A stretch of DNA of 64,000 nt from Sipunculus nudus (taxonomy: Eukaryota > Annelida > Sipuncula > Golfingiida > Sipunculidae), in the NCBI GenBank assembly GCA_026874595.1, contig CM049315.1:67775916-67839915 (forward strand). Direction: 5' to 3'. The notes beneath the pieces were generated by a model that was not told where the DNA came from, searched no databases, and saw only the letters and a list, made by a program, of their open reading frames with translations. This document shows positions 1-11,705 of the stretch, piece by piece. Position 1 is the first letter of the stretch. Each line of letters starts with the position of its first letter. Made by a program: the position numbers and the translations under genes.

Positions 1-418
1 GGGTTACAGTAAGCCTAAGTCTGAATCTCTATTACAGATAGGGGTTACAGTAAGCCTAAGTCAGAACCTCTGTGTCAGGCAAGGGTTACAGTAAGCCTAA
101 GTCTGAACCTCTATCACAGGTGAGGGTTACAGTAAGCCTAAGTTAGAACCTCTGTGTCAGGCAAGGGTTACAGTAAGCCTAAGTCTGAACCCTTTTAGAA
201 GCAAGGGTTATAGTAAGCCTTAATTTGAACCTCTATAACAGGCAAGGGTTACATTAAGCCCAAGTATTAATCTCTATCACAGGCAAGGGTTACAGTAAGC
301 CTAAAAGTTTGAACATCTATGACAGGCAAGGGTAACTGTAAACCGAAGTCTGAACTTTTTTCAAAGGTAAGGGTTACAGTAAGCCTAAGTCTGAACCTTA
401 TTAACAAGCAAGGTTTAA
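1..418. repeat. Minisatellite, 41-bp unit, cut by window edge
   Basis: About ten head-to-tail copies of a 41-bp unit beginning GGGTTACAGTAAGCCTAAGT. Unit starts fall at 1, 42, 83 and 124, so the period is 41. Copies differ by point changes and small indels towards the right end, where the array decays near 418. The left end lies outside the window. Confidence 0.95.
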
Positions 419-442
419 AACAGGAAACATCAATCTGACTGT

Positions 443-508
443 GAAGCTATGCTGGAAATTCTAGCATGATCAGCGGCTGCTGGTAATTCCAGCATGATCA
501 GGGGCCTG
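443..508. repeat. Short tandem pair of hairpin-forming units
   Basis: Two adjacent copies of about 32 bp, each holding an inverted repeat (GCTGGAAATTCTAGC, then GCTGGTAATTCCAGC) followed by ATGATCAG. The second arm pair, GCTGG/CCAGC, is perfect. No function can be assigned. Confidence 0.6.
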
Positions 509-680
509 ACAGCACCTGGTTAGAGGGCAGGATCGAGGTGCTTATTAATGGCCCCACTTTATCCCTAACAGGATATCCTTCAGCATAATTGGTGCTGAAT
601 GTGTACAGCCACAGGTTGTCCCTGCTTGGGGAGTATAAGAGGGTCACAGTCGGCTTGGTGACAAACTCTCCCTGCCTCAC
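498..680 (-). CDS. Exon-like open segment, unrecognised
   Basis: A minus-strand frame of about 60 codons reads through a segment more GC-rich than its surroundings. It contains the peptide KPTVTLLYSPSRDNLWLY and later GYPVRDKVGP. A plausible donor (CCAG|GTGCTG) lies near 513, just before the in-frame stop. The acceptor side is weak: AG dinucleotides exist upstream but without a pyrimidine tract. The pattern is faintly like the edge strands of a C2 domain, but the calcium-binding Asp residues are not evident and I do not assign it. It could be the next exon after 3576-3741, or chance. Confidence 0.3.
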   Translation of the reverse strand: MRQGEFVTKPTVTLLYSPSRDNLWLYTFSTNYAEGYPVRDKVGPLISTSILPSNQVLSGP

Positions 681-689
681 ACACTACAA

Positions 690-1128
690 CTCGAGCTGCG
701 AATCCTGTCCCCGACACAGATTTCAATACATTTTGTATTACCAAATTCAATTAGATTTAGCTTCCAGCAAGCAACATAGTGAAATTTATTCTACATTTAA
801 ATGAGGTCTATTGAGAATGTAATTGATATATGCATGCATTTACTAGAAATGTTTAAAGTTACTGCATCTTCATTCCATGCCATTTCTTGATATGTTTCCC
901 ACACTAATCTCTATTAAATTACCACAATAGGTTCTGTCAGTGGCAAAATATGGTTGTGAAGTCAGGCATCAGTACACCCATGCACATCATTTGAACTACT
1001 ATGTTGCAAACAACAGCTGGTAACTCTAGATCAGAACTTTCCATGTTATATGTGTTGTTAATTTGATTATTAAAAGTTGCATTATGCATGCTCAGTCTAA
1101 AGATGGGTTTACCAAGCACGTGAAAATC
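690..1128. other. AT-rich sequence, nothing recognised
   Basis: No exon-like segment, tandem repeat or element end was seen here. It reads like intron or intergenic sequence. Confidence 0.5.
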
Positions 1129-1587
1129 TACCGTAAAAACTGGTGTATAAGTCGAAAAATTTATACCTCGAATATCGATTGAGAAAAGCTACCCCGACTT
1201 ATACACCAAAACTTGTAAATGAAGCCCTGGATCGACCAGAAACTACGACTTACCTGTGTCACGATGTCAAAAATGGTGGCCAATGGGAGATCAACAGTAT
1301 TCTGTTATTGTATTGTCTTTTTTAAATCCTATTAACAATATTATTATTAAGCATTCAAATGTTGATATAAACAACAACAAGAAACAAAAATGTTCAATCT
1401 TTTTATTTGTTCAAGTGACACTCAAGTCAAATTAAAAAATCTCACTTACCTTCACATCCTCAGACGGAATGGTCTCAACCTGTCTCCTACTTTATTTGGC
1501 TAAAAATAATTGTTACTCCATTTTTTATGCAAAAAAATCCACCACGTCTTATAAACTAGTTCGTCTTATACACCCGTTTTTATGGTA
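1129..1587. mobile_element. TA-flanked MITE with 26-bp terminal inverted repeats
   Basis: The left end (1129-1154) starts TACCGTAAAAACTGGTGTAT and the right end (1562-1587), reverse-complemented, starts TACCATAAAAACGGGTGTAT. They match at all but about four of 26 positions. TA lies at both outer edges, as expected for the TA target duplication of Tc1/mariner/pogo-type DNA transposons. The 459-bp interior has no transposase-like frame, so it is non-autonomous. The TACCGTA terminus is shared with the larger element at 50620-52152. Confidence 0.75.
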
Positions 1588-3575
1588 TATGCAAAAAAAT
1601 TACTTTTTCATTCTAGTTATTTTATCATAAACCTTTACCGGGCCCCAAGGTATGCACAATGCATTATAAGACACACAGTAAAATGTAATTTTCAGTTGAG
1701 AATTGGATCCACATACTATGCTCGGTAAAGCACACATGGGCTCTGGTTACCATATGTATGACCTACGAATGCAGTGCGATCTAGTGGGTTTTGACATCAT
1801 CGGGCCAATATAGCAGTGTTTTACAACCCACCTAGTAAATATTCCCCACATGATTTTAAATTGCAATCCTCATTCACTTGGATCAAATGCCAGGTTATAA
1901 GTTTCTATTCCTGAAGCTGTGTTTCCACGTGCATGTATATGCATCAAATATCGATCATATGGTTTTGTAACTAGGATGTTTCAATGTGTCTGTTAGTGTT
2001 CATGCATGAAAATCACTACATGAGTGATATGAATGAATAGGGTCTGCATGAACAAATGCAGGTATTCCGACCAGATAAAATTAAATCACTCCACCATCTT
2101 TTTTTAAGAAGACCTTAGTGCTAGATCTACTGTACCAATATATATGTCTGCCAGTTCATTCATATATACACATTTATGAGCACAGCTTGAGAGTTACAAA
2201 ACATGCCCTTCAACAGAGACAGACAACTGGTTACAAGGACATCATATAAAGGGCCATCACCCACTGCTTAGAATAAGATGACTTCAGACAGCATGGGTAA
2301 TTAGGAAAACATCTAGGGGCTCTAAATAATGTTGCTGCATGGCTTTGGCCTTTTGAGACTCTGACATGACCAGCCTTTTGAACTGCCTTACAGACCTCAA
2401 GTGAGTTCTAATGGCTGTTCTTTAACTGTGAAAACAACAAGAACTCAAACAGCAAGGTATAACAGCTGTCACAGACAAAAACTGAAACCAGCGTCCCTCA
2501 GCTCATGACCTTTAATATCACATCCAGGTCTGCTGCATCAGGGGCCTCATGCTAGAATACAAAATACTCAAATGCTGACACAAAATCAATATTTCAACTT
2601 AAATTTATGTTATTTTCATTACATCACTCAGACATAAGTGAATCTGAAATGGTTTTATGTCAGTATCAGGTAGCTTATAACAGGGTTATCAGGCATATTA
2701 CATCATACCCAATCCCCTTCTTATTAATTTATTATCCTGTACTCCCTGAAATTCATATAACTGGCAATTTAAATGTGACCTGAGACAAAACCTGGCGAGC
2801 TTTAATCTCCGATTGGTTTATGATCTCTTCTTCAGATGGCGCCACCATACATAAATGAAATGCCTAACTGAACCAAATAATTGCATATTGGTTGAAATTC
2901 CACACTTAGTGATTTCTACTCACAGAAACCCTAAAAAATACAGATTTGAATGTTTGAAAATTTCAAACATACAAACACAAACACACATAAAAAAACAGGA
3001 GGCTTGGGATGGAGGGCACACCACAGACAAATGGGTATTCCCAGCTGAAATGAGCTACAGTTATTTGAGCTAATATAGGCAGGTTAAATTATATCTACTA
3101 AATTGATTTTAAACCTACTTAAACTTTGAAAGTTTAAATGTTAATTCTGAGTGTGTCTTCAAGTGGTAAGTATTATTTTCTGACCCCCAGATACTAAAAG
3201 TCTTTGTCTCAGAGGGATACAATAAAATTGTGTAGAAGAAAAACCTCATGGTTTTCCAATCAACCAGGCACTCAGCCACAGGTAATAAGTTTAATTAAAT
3301 CTTCCCTGATGGAATGGTTAATTTAAATCCAGGTATAATTATTATTTGGTATTTCTAACATAATAAATAACAGTGACATTTTAACAAATGAGTTACTGGT
3401 TACCCAAAAACGTCCATACATGACATTAAATGACACTCTCAGCATACATTGCAAATGATAACAGTATGTACTAGAAATTACTGGGACTGAACAGGTCCTC
3501 AGTAAAGACTTCACTATGCCCAGGCTCAATAGTGCAATAGGTACAAATTTTCAGTCAAAATTTCACTGCAGTTAC
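1588..3575. other. AT-rich intron-like stretch
   Basis: No element ends or arrays seen. A minus-strand open stretch of about 55 codons near 2240-2400 has coding-like composition but no convincing splice pair, so I do not call it. Confidence 0.4.
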
Positions 3576-3741
3576 TTGAAAGGTTCTTGAGATAAAACAT
3601 TCAAAAGGAATATCCAGATGGCTGTCTGTTGTATGTACTGCTGGATTTCTGAGGGAGCTGAAATCTGTCTGCAGACATCCTCTTGTAGGCGCCTGTCTTC
3701 ATAAAAATTAATGGAACCTATTTGAGCACTTCTTGAGTTGA
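3576..3741 (-). CDS. Internal exon of unrecognised minus-strand gene
   Basis: A 166-bp minus-strand segment sits between a strong acceptor (TTTATTTTTGACAG|TC) and a donor (TTTCAA|GTAACTG). It is open for 54 codons with two bases over at each end. The peptide includes INFYEDRRLQEDVC and IQQYIQQTAIWIFLLNVL, a charged stretch followed by a hydrophobic one. The start phase fits the exon at 6851-6976 (one base left over there, two here), so the two may be consecutive. I do not recognise the family. Both strong splice sites and codon composition support it; no homology could be checked. Confidence 0.5.
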
Positions 3742-4220
3742 CTGTCAAAAATAAACAGCTGGATTGATGAAAGGAAACCGTAATTACTACAGGGCACCAG
3801 CTTTGTCTAGTCTCTTATGATATAAAATAAAATATTTGTTCATGTTTAGGTCTATGTCCTTGAACACCAAGAGCAGTCTGTCATTGATGGTGTATATAAT
3901 CATTTGCAATAACATGCGTTTTATCTCATGCTATTAGTTCATTTCAGATAAATACAAATGTTTCCAAGCAAATCATTCCAGCACAAGGACAAATAGTCAC
4001 ATACCACCTCCAATTCACCTATTTTATACATTGTTATGGTTCTGTGTGTCAGTAAATTCAGTCCTTATTTGTCTGTTTATCATGTTACAGAACCTAATAT
4101 CAACAGATCAAGTAGTCGTGATGTACATAAATTTTGTAATGGAGATATATAAAATCATATTCTGTAACACAAGGCAGCGTGAAATGTCTAGGGGCATGAA
4201 TAAAGAATTCAGTGGTTTTT
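3742..4220. other. Intron-like; fragment shared with 11167
   Basis: The string TTGTTATGGTTCTGTGTG near 4031 recurs near 11167 with related flanks, so both are fragments of one dispersed repeat. Nothing else was recognised. Confidence 0.45.
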
Positions 4221-5054
4221 TGTTAACAAACAATTACAATTTATTCTTAAAACAACCCTAATATACAATACACTTAATCAGTACAATTACACAGTACAAC
4301 AGTCAATCAATACAAGTATATAAATAAAGTGTACAGTCCCTGGATTCCACCACTGTCACAGCGATAACAAGTCCTTTATAACGTACAACCCAGATGAACA
4401 GTTCACATAAATCTATTCAAAGAATATTTCAGAGAATAACATTCCAGTTCTTTCACAAAATCAATCTGTTGTAATCCCAAAGTGAAGTTCTTGTTATAAT
4501 CCCGAAAGCAAACTGAAGACTATATAAGATCCATCACAAATTTAGAAGAAAATCTATATAACTGCTGCAATTACAGGAAATGTTCCACAAACTCTTACAC
4601 TCTTCTGTGTCCGCTGGAATATATCTCTCTCCTCTCTCTTGGCTCTAAAAGCAGCCCCTTTATATTATTTTTTACCTTAAGCCTTGAACTTGCCATTTCT
4701 CGAATAATCCAAAGAAACCAATAGCACATACGTTACAGGGAACATCTAGAACAACATCGCTGTGTTTCTACATATCAGGGTTCACACGTGGGCCGGCCTG
4801 GATTGGCCAATCGAGAAAGCCCCAGACTAGCATGACCGCTGTGTTTACACTTGGGCCGCCTCTGGCCAGCTATAACAAGGAACGCTGTAGCATAGCAAAG
4901 CCCAGAGCTTATGTCAAACACGAATCAGAATGTCAACAGCGTCCAATAAAAGAGACGTGTCAACAGCTCACAATAAAACAGACATCTGTGACAATCATAA
5001 CAAGACTGCGTGACCAGAAGCTCAATCATCAGCATGCACGATAACTCCCTAACA
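4221..5054 (-). mobile_element. LTR-like block, minus orientation
   Basis: Read on the minus strand this block looks like a long terminal repeat. It has a TATA box (TATAAAG, plus positions 4658-4664), a polyadenylation signal AATAAA (4240-4245), and ends of the form TGTTAGGG...TGTTAACA. The promoter-to-poly(A) order and spacing suit U3-R-U5. Flanking bases do not give a convincing target-site duplication, so the boundaries are uncertain and the copy may be truncated. No internal coding region is attached, so a solo LTR is likelier than a full element. Confidence 0.4.
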
Positions 5055-6850
5055 AGGAGAATAAACATGAAAGAAGAAACACCAGTCTGAAGCTTGAAAA
5101 TTCTTTATTTGTCAGGTTGTGTGGTCTGATCACATCTGATGGCAGCTAATATGCGTTCCTGTACAGGAGTAATTAAAAGGTTTGAGAATGAAAAATACTA
5201 GCAGATACCACATTATTTTAGGCAGAACACCCTAAATTGCATGTATATTTAATATGCCTGGTATGTGAATAGGTCCCTTTAATCGAAGATGTTCAAAATT
5301 GTGTTTTTGTATTACAGTTTGTAGAATTTAGGTCACAGTGAAATAATTGTAGGTTTCCAAAGAATTTTCCCTGAGACCTCCCTGGATCTTAAATTAGAAG
5401 TTTCTGGGTCAAACAATCATTTGTGAACAGCCTGACAGTTAAATGGTCAAGAGGAACAAAGGGTGATCACCATAGCTCAGATGACTTCCAGTCAGCCGAA
5501 ACTGATCGAGGAGACAAATAACCATAAGATATACCTGCAAATTTAACAAGAAATGGAGGAGTTAGTTTTTTAGTTACTGCATCATATATGATATGTTTAA
5601 TTCAAAATTGAAAAATTTCATGAATAATCTAAAAATCCTTCAAGTGTGATCAAAACTGAAGCTGGTAAATAGACTCATATGCCATTTTAATTAGAAGTGG
5701 GCATGAGTAAAGAAGTTTTAGACATGGCATTACATATATATTGTTCAGGGACAGATGGACAGACATGTGCAGAGGTGAACACTATATATCGTCCCCCCTT
5801 ATTGCGGCAGGGGACAACATATATCAATGGCTCTAAATCAATGTCTTTACCATCTAGCTGTCTTATACCTAGTTCTTCATATACAGAGAAGCCTGGTGTT
5901 TTGATAGTAATTACTGGACTTTGTGACCACAAGGTCATGAACTCATAACCTGTATGGACTGCCTTCTGTGTTAAAGTCTTTACCACAAGGGTGTACCCTC
6001 TCCACCCAGGAGTGAATAATTAGTTACTTATAACTAAAGGTGCAGACAGGCCTGGACCACTCCTTGGTAGTCTAATCCTACACATAGACAGTCTGATCCT
6101 GATCCAGTTCAGATGAAGGAGGAAAGGTCCAGTAAGTGGACTTGTCCAAGTGGTCTAGTCCATTTATTAAAAATAATGAATAATAAATCAAAATTGATTT
6201 TTTTATTCAACATTATTTTTCTACCTATATTTGTTCCAATATTTAACAAAACCAGAAATCACGTACACAGCAAACCGTGAATTAAATGTAATATTATAAT
6301 CTATACATGAATCGCAAGACCTGGGTTTGATTTTGTAATGATAATTTAATTAAAATCACATTAATCTTTGTAAATAATTAAACAGCAGTGGAATAGCTTG
6401 TGTCTCTGTGTGAGCATGGTGGTTGGAAAGTTAGAATATACACCAAACTGTGCAGGGTGGGGTGAGCTGATTAAAAGAATTTGCTGGGCAGGAATGACTG
6501 AAAATAGAAAACTTATTATCTTACGTTAACATTTATTATATAAAGTATATATAGGCCTATGTATTTAATATACAGAAATTGTTCTTGATATACTTTGCTA
6601 CACAGTGATAGAGAGGAAAAGCATCACCATTGTAAAACATTAGGGGACAAATTGATTATAAGGCTGAACATGTCACTTCAGTCACAAGTTTATAATATAA
6701 ACTGACCCTTCACTGTTACTTTGAGATTAAAAATTTAAAACAGTACACATATATAATTATACTTTTGTAGCTGTAGTTGCTTTAAATACATTTTATGTAG
6801 CAAAATATTCATTACATCTCAAGGTTTATAACAACAGCACTCAAAATGAC
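5055..6850. other. Intron-like, with a repeat-end fragment near 5340-5500
   Basis: The segment 5340-5500 carries a degraded copy of the repeat tail seen elsewhere (a CATAGCTCAGATGACTT type end, compare 36392 and 60632). The rest is AT-rich sequence in which I see no exon. Confidence 0.45.
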
Positions 6851-6976
6851 CGGTATCGCATCCCAATTTGCGACACAAAATAGACGCGGTGCGACCCGAT
6901 TTCCCTTTTGTATCGCTCTGTTGGAACCAATTAAAATGCATGTCTGGCATTTTGAGGTAAATGATTTCTTGGACCC
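6851..6976 (-). CDS. Possible internal exon, unrecognised
   Basis: A strong minus-strand acceptor (CTGCATTTCACCACGCAG|GG) opens a 126-bp segment. The frame with two leading bases reads VQEIIYLKMPDMHFNWFQ and later SILCRKLGCDT, ending one base before a GT in ATACCG|GTCATT. That donor is weak. The resulting phase matches the exon at 3576-3741. A second frame is also open through the segment, so the reading frame is not certain. The region is more CpG-rich than its flanks. Family unknown. Confidence 0.38.
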
Positions 6977-7395
6977 CTGCGTGGTGAAATGCAGCGTAAA
7001 CAGAACAGTAAATATGTGTATCAGAAATGCAAGTGCATGACTAAGACCGTGGGGTTCAGTTAATTCTTATGTGAGCGAACTTCATTGAACGATGTATATA
7101 TAACGTAATATGTGTTTGCTGCATAATTTTCCCAGTAAGCTAATCCTACTAACACCTGTGATACCTGACCCACACACCCATTGGCTGAAATTGCTTCGAC
7201 ATTATTTGACCCATGTGTTTATTGGTTGACCTCAACTTTATTTGAATACACATCATCTGACCTCTGACCCCCGCTGGTGCTACTGTCTGACCGCTGTGTT
7301 TTTTTACACTTCACTGACTAAACGGTTTGGCTTCGGTGGACTTGACCTGCTATAAAGAGTTCACCAATGTGAATCAGAAAGGAAACTATTTGTAA

Positions 7396-8287
7396 CTAGA
7401 CATTTCTTGGCACCACAGGTGCCAGAGTATCCCCAGACATAGTACAGCCCCCCCCCCCCCCCCCCCCCTTTAAGAATAGGCCCCCATTTTTAGCAGCATA
7501 TACTGACCCTTGGCAAGCAATTATTGTTTCTTCCATCTATCAATCCACAATCTTTTTGAAGATGTTGGTCCTGGGACCTTGACCTTTTTGCACATCACAA
7601 GGCTACATCAATAAAAGCAGGAATTATCATCCAAAAACTAATTTTTGGACAGATGGCTCCTGTGACCTTCACCTTTGACCTTGTGACCTCAAAATTGATA
7701 GGGGTCTTCCACTCTTGGCAGGTGAACTATATGTGCAAGATGAAAGATCTGAGATGAAATGTTTGGCTGAAAATGCATCCATAAACTTTTTAAAGATGTG
7801 TCCTGTGACCTAGACCTCATGACCCCAAAATCAATTTGGGTCTTGCTTTTCCAATGGGACATATACAAGTCAAATCTGAAATCCATACATCAATAAAAGC
7901 AAGAATTATCATCCAAAAACTAATTTTTGGACAGATGGCTCCTGTGACCTTCACCTTTGACCTTGTGACCTCAAAATTGATAGGGGTCTTCCACTCTTGG
8001 CAGGTGAACTATATGTGCAAGATGAAAGGTCTGAGATGAATTGTTTGGCTGAAAATGCATCCACAAAGTTTTTAAAGATGTGTCCTGTGACCTTGACCTT
8101 TGACCTCATGACCCCAAAATCAATTCAGGTCTTGCTTTTTCAATTTTCTTACCTATATCTATACAAATGTAAAGTTTAAAAAAGATCAGTGAAATATTTT
8201 TTGAGCTATCCCGCTCACAAGGTTTTTCTGCGGCGGCGGCGGCGGGACCGTCGTGAAACCATAGTATCCCGACTTTGTCTGGGGATA
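7396..8287 (-). mobile_element. Helitron-like (HINE-type) element, family 1, copy 1
   Basis: On the minus strand the element begins near TATCCCGACA-type sequence (8287 side, hairpin TATCC...GGATA) and ends with a subterminal inverted copy, GTCTGGGGATACTC. A perfect 7-bp hairpin (TGGCACC/GGTGCCA, 7408-7424) follows, then AAGAAATGT and CTAG, followed by T. This matches the asymmetric-TIR, hairpin and CTAG design of Helentron-related non-autonomous elements. The interior has a C tract (7448-7468), two copies of a 283-bp TGACCTTGACC-rich unit, and a (CGG)5 run near 8230. No Rep/helicase reading frame is present. Confidence 0.65.
7448..7468. repeat. Poly-C tract, 21 bp
   Basis: Uninterrupted C run at a fixed place just inside the hairpin end of the family 1 element. 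The other copies carry shorter C runs at the same place (30442-30452, 56158-56167). Confidence 0.95.
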
Positions 8288-8294
8288 AAATTAT

Positions 8295-9360
8295 TTTAGC
8301 AAAGCAAATTATCCACGTTCATTAAACGGGCCGTATGTGGCTAACAATGTGCCTTCGTTTTACTGTTATATCAAAATCATCACCAGGTCTAGCATAATGC
8401 CGCCGCCGGCGATGTCAGCCTTTCACCTGTTCACATCGTCAGTGTGAATTCAACATTACAAGTAAATTCTTGATTACGCTGAAATGTGGTGAAAATAAAA
8501 TTAAAACTGTATCTTATATCCTTATCCTATTATCTGATCCGCTTTTTCCGGGCATTGCGTTCTGTCACGGTGGTGGTAGATATATAACTTGGAAATACCC
8601 GCCTGTGTACGCTCTTTACACAGCGCTTTACCTATAGGGCTACTTCCTATATCGTAAGGTGCTGTTTGTTATGACCTCGTATCCTGCTTTGCAACACCAG
8701 AGGGGAGCACTGTATTTTTGACCAATCAGATGAAACTTTGTGCTGGAAGACAAAGCCAAGCGAGGAATACCAAAGCCAATCATATTCATTTCTTTTTGAG
8801 TGACAGCTCATCCCCCAGCGTAACCGTCTAAACAGGCCACAGGCTCAGAGAGAATTGCCCCTGACGTGGTTTGCTTAGGGCCTTGGGCACATAGGATGCT
8901 CGGCCGGTGAGCTTTAATTCAAACGAAACGTAACAACAAAGGCTGCGTGCACACCTCGCTGGCTGGTTTCAGTTCTGCAGACAACAGATACATGGCTACG
9001 CTAACACAGTCATAATGTCATAATCGAATCGGTCGATGATGCGAGAATGCAGAGGGAGCAATTTAAATTCGACCGGAAACTCATCAAACGGCGCTTGAAG
9101 CGCGGCAATGGGCGGAGCCAGGATGCCTGTCTAGTGTTTGTTTATTGGCATCTGATTGGCTGCTTGTCACATCGTACTCACGTTTATTTCAGTGGACAAC
9201 AAACCGCCATCTGGTGTCTAAATATATCATAAACGGTCAAAGCTGGCAGCGTGAAAATCAGTTGCTTCTTTAGAAGCGCAAGATTTCCGCTGCCTTGGGA
9301 GCGTACCGCCTGTGTGGCGGATTTGGGGAATCCCCGTAAAAAAGTCCCGCTCACTTGTCA
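8295..9360. promoter_or_regulatory. CpG-rich segment with CCAAT and GC boxes, possible promoter
   Basis: This kilobase is visibly richer in CpG than the AT-rich surroundings. It holds CCAAT motifs on the plus strand (near 8702 and 8775), ATTGG near 9155, and a GGGCGG box near 9111. Such clustering is typical of housekeeping-type promoters. Direction is uncertain. The exon candidates at 6976 and 3741 lie downstream on the minus strand, and a plus-strand 61-codon frame starting with ATG at 9047 lies inside. No TATA box or transcript evidence supports a start site. Confidence 0.35.
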
Positions 9361-9809
9361 ACAGAAAAAGCTTTTCGTGCTATATTTGGAAGGTTATCCG
9401 TTATATAATTATTCAAATTTATATTTAAAAAACTGGCCACATGAATAGACCCCTCAAATGAACTTGTCATGTTTCTATAAAGACATGCAGACAAAGTGAG
9501 GCTATGTAGTACACATTGATGTTAAAGGATCTTCACAACTGACTTGGACAGCACAATTAATTTAATGCTTTGGTAGCAATGCAAATATTTATACAAGAAC
9601 TGCAATAATGCTTTAATTTTTGTAAATGCTTTGATTTATTATTCATTTGAATAAATTTATTCAATAAACAGCTGAAAATGATATTTTTGTGTTAATTGCT
9701 CTTGACAACTCATATGTTAGTTTTCTTATCATGCTCAGTTGTAACTTTCTCTATAAATGACAGTAATAACTTAAAGAAACTTGCCTTTTTTACCTGAATC
9801 TTCCCCTCG

Positions 9810-9834
<25 letters not shown>
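9810..9834. repeat. (TA)n microsatellite
   Basis: Perfect TA dinucleotide run of about 25 bp. Confidence 0.95.
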
Positions 9835-9840
<6 letters not shown>

Positions 9841-9983
9841 TACAATCTTCAGCTGAGCGATTACTTAAAATCATGAGGTGTTCATATTTACATATTAATT
9901 TTGAATATCTATATTTCTTTTATAGGTATGTTTTGCAAACTATTAAATATATATAATTTACCATTTTGGCAACATTATATATA

Positions 9984-9987
<4 letters not shown>

Positions 9988-10056
<69 letters not shown>
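9988..10056. repeat. (TA)n microsatellite, long
   Basis: About 34 uninterrupted TA units. It creates an artificial Ile-Tyr repeat in one reading frame that should not be read as protein. Confidence 0.95.
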
Positions 10057-10060
<4 letters not shown>

Positions 10061-10304
10061 AGGTATATATATCACCAAATAGTGTGCATGACAGCATTTC
10101 AGCCCTTTATTTAAATCAAATCTGATAAATACAAAAATTGCTAATAAAAATTCAATAACTGCTAATCAAAATTTAATTTGAATAGCAGTTCTGCTAGACA
10201 TAATTTTTTTCAACAATTTGGGCACTGAACAAGATTTGTAGGTTGAAACTAAATCCATAAAATCATCTGTTTAGCATAAACCTTTAAAATTCAAACAGGG
10301 TGGT

Positions 10305-10323
10305 CTGGACTGGACCAGTCCAG
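10305..10323. repeat. Perfect 19-bp palindrome
   Basis: CTGGACTGG-A-CCAGTCCAG: nine-base arms around one central base. A related but imperfect GGTCCAGTAAGTGGACTTG lies near 6126. No element could be tied to it. Confidence 0.8.
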
Positions 10324-11469
10324 GGATAAGCAGTCTGGTATTTTGTGTCAGCTGATCCTGAGACTTGATGATAATTGGGGTAACCTATGAACTCCCATGC
10401 AGCCATTCTTGTCCTTGCCACACATTTTAAAATATTTATGACATCCACATCCAATCAGCACCTGTCACATGTAATTGTTTATGCATATGGTCAGGGACCT
10501 TGACTTTGATGCCTGCTGTGAAAGACAGATGTTTTTCCCTCATCATTCCCAGAGAAAAAACTTTAACACTGAATAAACTACATTCCTTAAACCTTTTTAC
10601 AGCTTCCTTCTAGTAAACTAGGTGATTCCTTCATTCTATAATTGCAAATTACTCTCAGTGATGAACTAAATATTTCCACAAAATCTTTCTTTACAAATTT
10701 TTAAACAAATTAGGTGCAGCCCTATTTGAAGTGCTATTAAAGGACCATTATGCTCAGCTTATTTTGCTTGAAGGAATCAGAATGCATTACCAAGACATCA
10801 AGGGCATTAATCTCTGCCACACAACACCAAGTTTTACAGGGGCTTTCATCTGTGATAAATTATATAAAATCCATCAAAACTCTTGCCTCATTAAAAAGGA
10901 AATTAAAGCCAAACTGACAACCAGCTGTTTACTTTCAAAGAACGTGTTTAACCAAAACAAATCTGTTAATCCACAACGTGGCATGGGTAACCTGTTGCTA
11001 AGACTTAACTCTAAACAATGCCCGTTGAAAAATCTGCAATTTTGCCCTGTCCCATTGGGGATCTTCAGCTCATAGATTAATTATATGTATTCACCATTAA
11101 AAGAGACCATATTTTAAAGGAACATAATCATGATCTCAGTACCTCCCCTTCAGCTGCTCAACACCTTGTTATGGTTCTGTGTGAGTAAACAAGGTCCACA
11201 TGTGCCTGTTTACCATGAAAAGGCCAGGTGACCAGAAGTCAAATTTTTTGTATGTGTGGCATATCCCAAACAAGAAGTACAGGTCCTAATATCAACATGC
11301 ATGGTTGTGAAACACCCATTGTAAGCCTGAAAAAAAAACAAAAATCCAGGTGGCGTTGGCGCAATGTTTATTTTGGTGCAAGTGATTGCGCCCAGTACAC
11401 TTTTTTAAACACTTGTTTACAGGAGTAAGCCAGCATGCAGTTTCAATACAATATTTTGGTAGGTCCCAT

Positions 11470-11475
11470 TTTATT
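11470..11475 (-). terminator. Possible polyadenylation signal AATAAA
   Basis: Minus-strand AATAAA about 230 bp downstream of the in-frame TAA at 11706-11708. If that TAA is a true stop, this would suit a short 3' UTR. A bare hexamer in AT-rich DNA is weak evidence. Confidence 0.25.
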
Positions 11476-11705
11476 ATAAAGAAAGGACAATCTTTTTCAT
11501 GTTAATTCTACATGATTTGTTAGAGATTAGGTCCCTTTATATAACTTAGTTATACAAAACCTTATGGACAGATTTTGATGAAATATTGTGGAGGATAAGG
11601 GTCACCTAAGGAACAATCAATCCATTACATTTTGGAGGTAATCTGGATCACCATGATATATTTTAAATTCAAAGGATTATACATTGTGGTGATGTAGGAT
11701 GATTC

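Larger units (their letters stand above)
9361..11705. other. AT-rich stretch with microsatellites; no confident gene
   Basis: It contains the TA microsatellites and the palindrome listed separately. Both strands have open frames near 10730-11000: a plus frame with LLKDHYAQLILLEGI and a minus frame with MPRCGLTDLFWLNTFF. Neither has a convincing pair of splice sites. A minus-strand AATAAA lies at 11470-11475. Confidence 0.4.

Noticed and set aside
1-418. CRISPR-like array
   Set aside because: Units are contiguous with no unique spacers, and the DNA is eukaryotic in character. The same applies to 12631-16970 and 32585-34147.
7689-8179. Recurrent frames MDFKLDLYMSHWKSK and relatives in family 1 cores (also 37459-39374)
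   Set aside because: They are present only because the core unit is repeated. They do not start or stop at constant places and contain no recognisable domain.
9901-10125. Plus frame with a run of Ile-Tyr
   Set aside because: Translation of the TA microsatellite.
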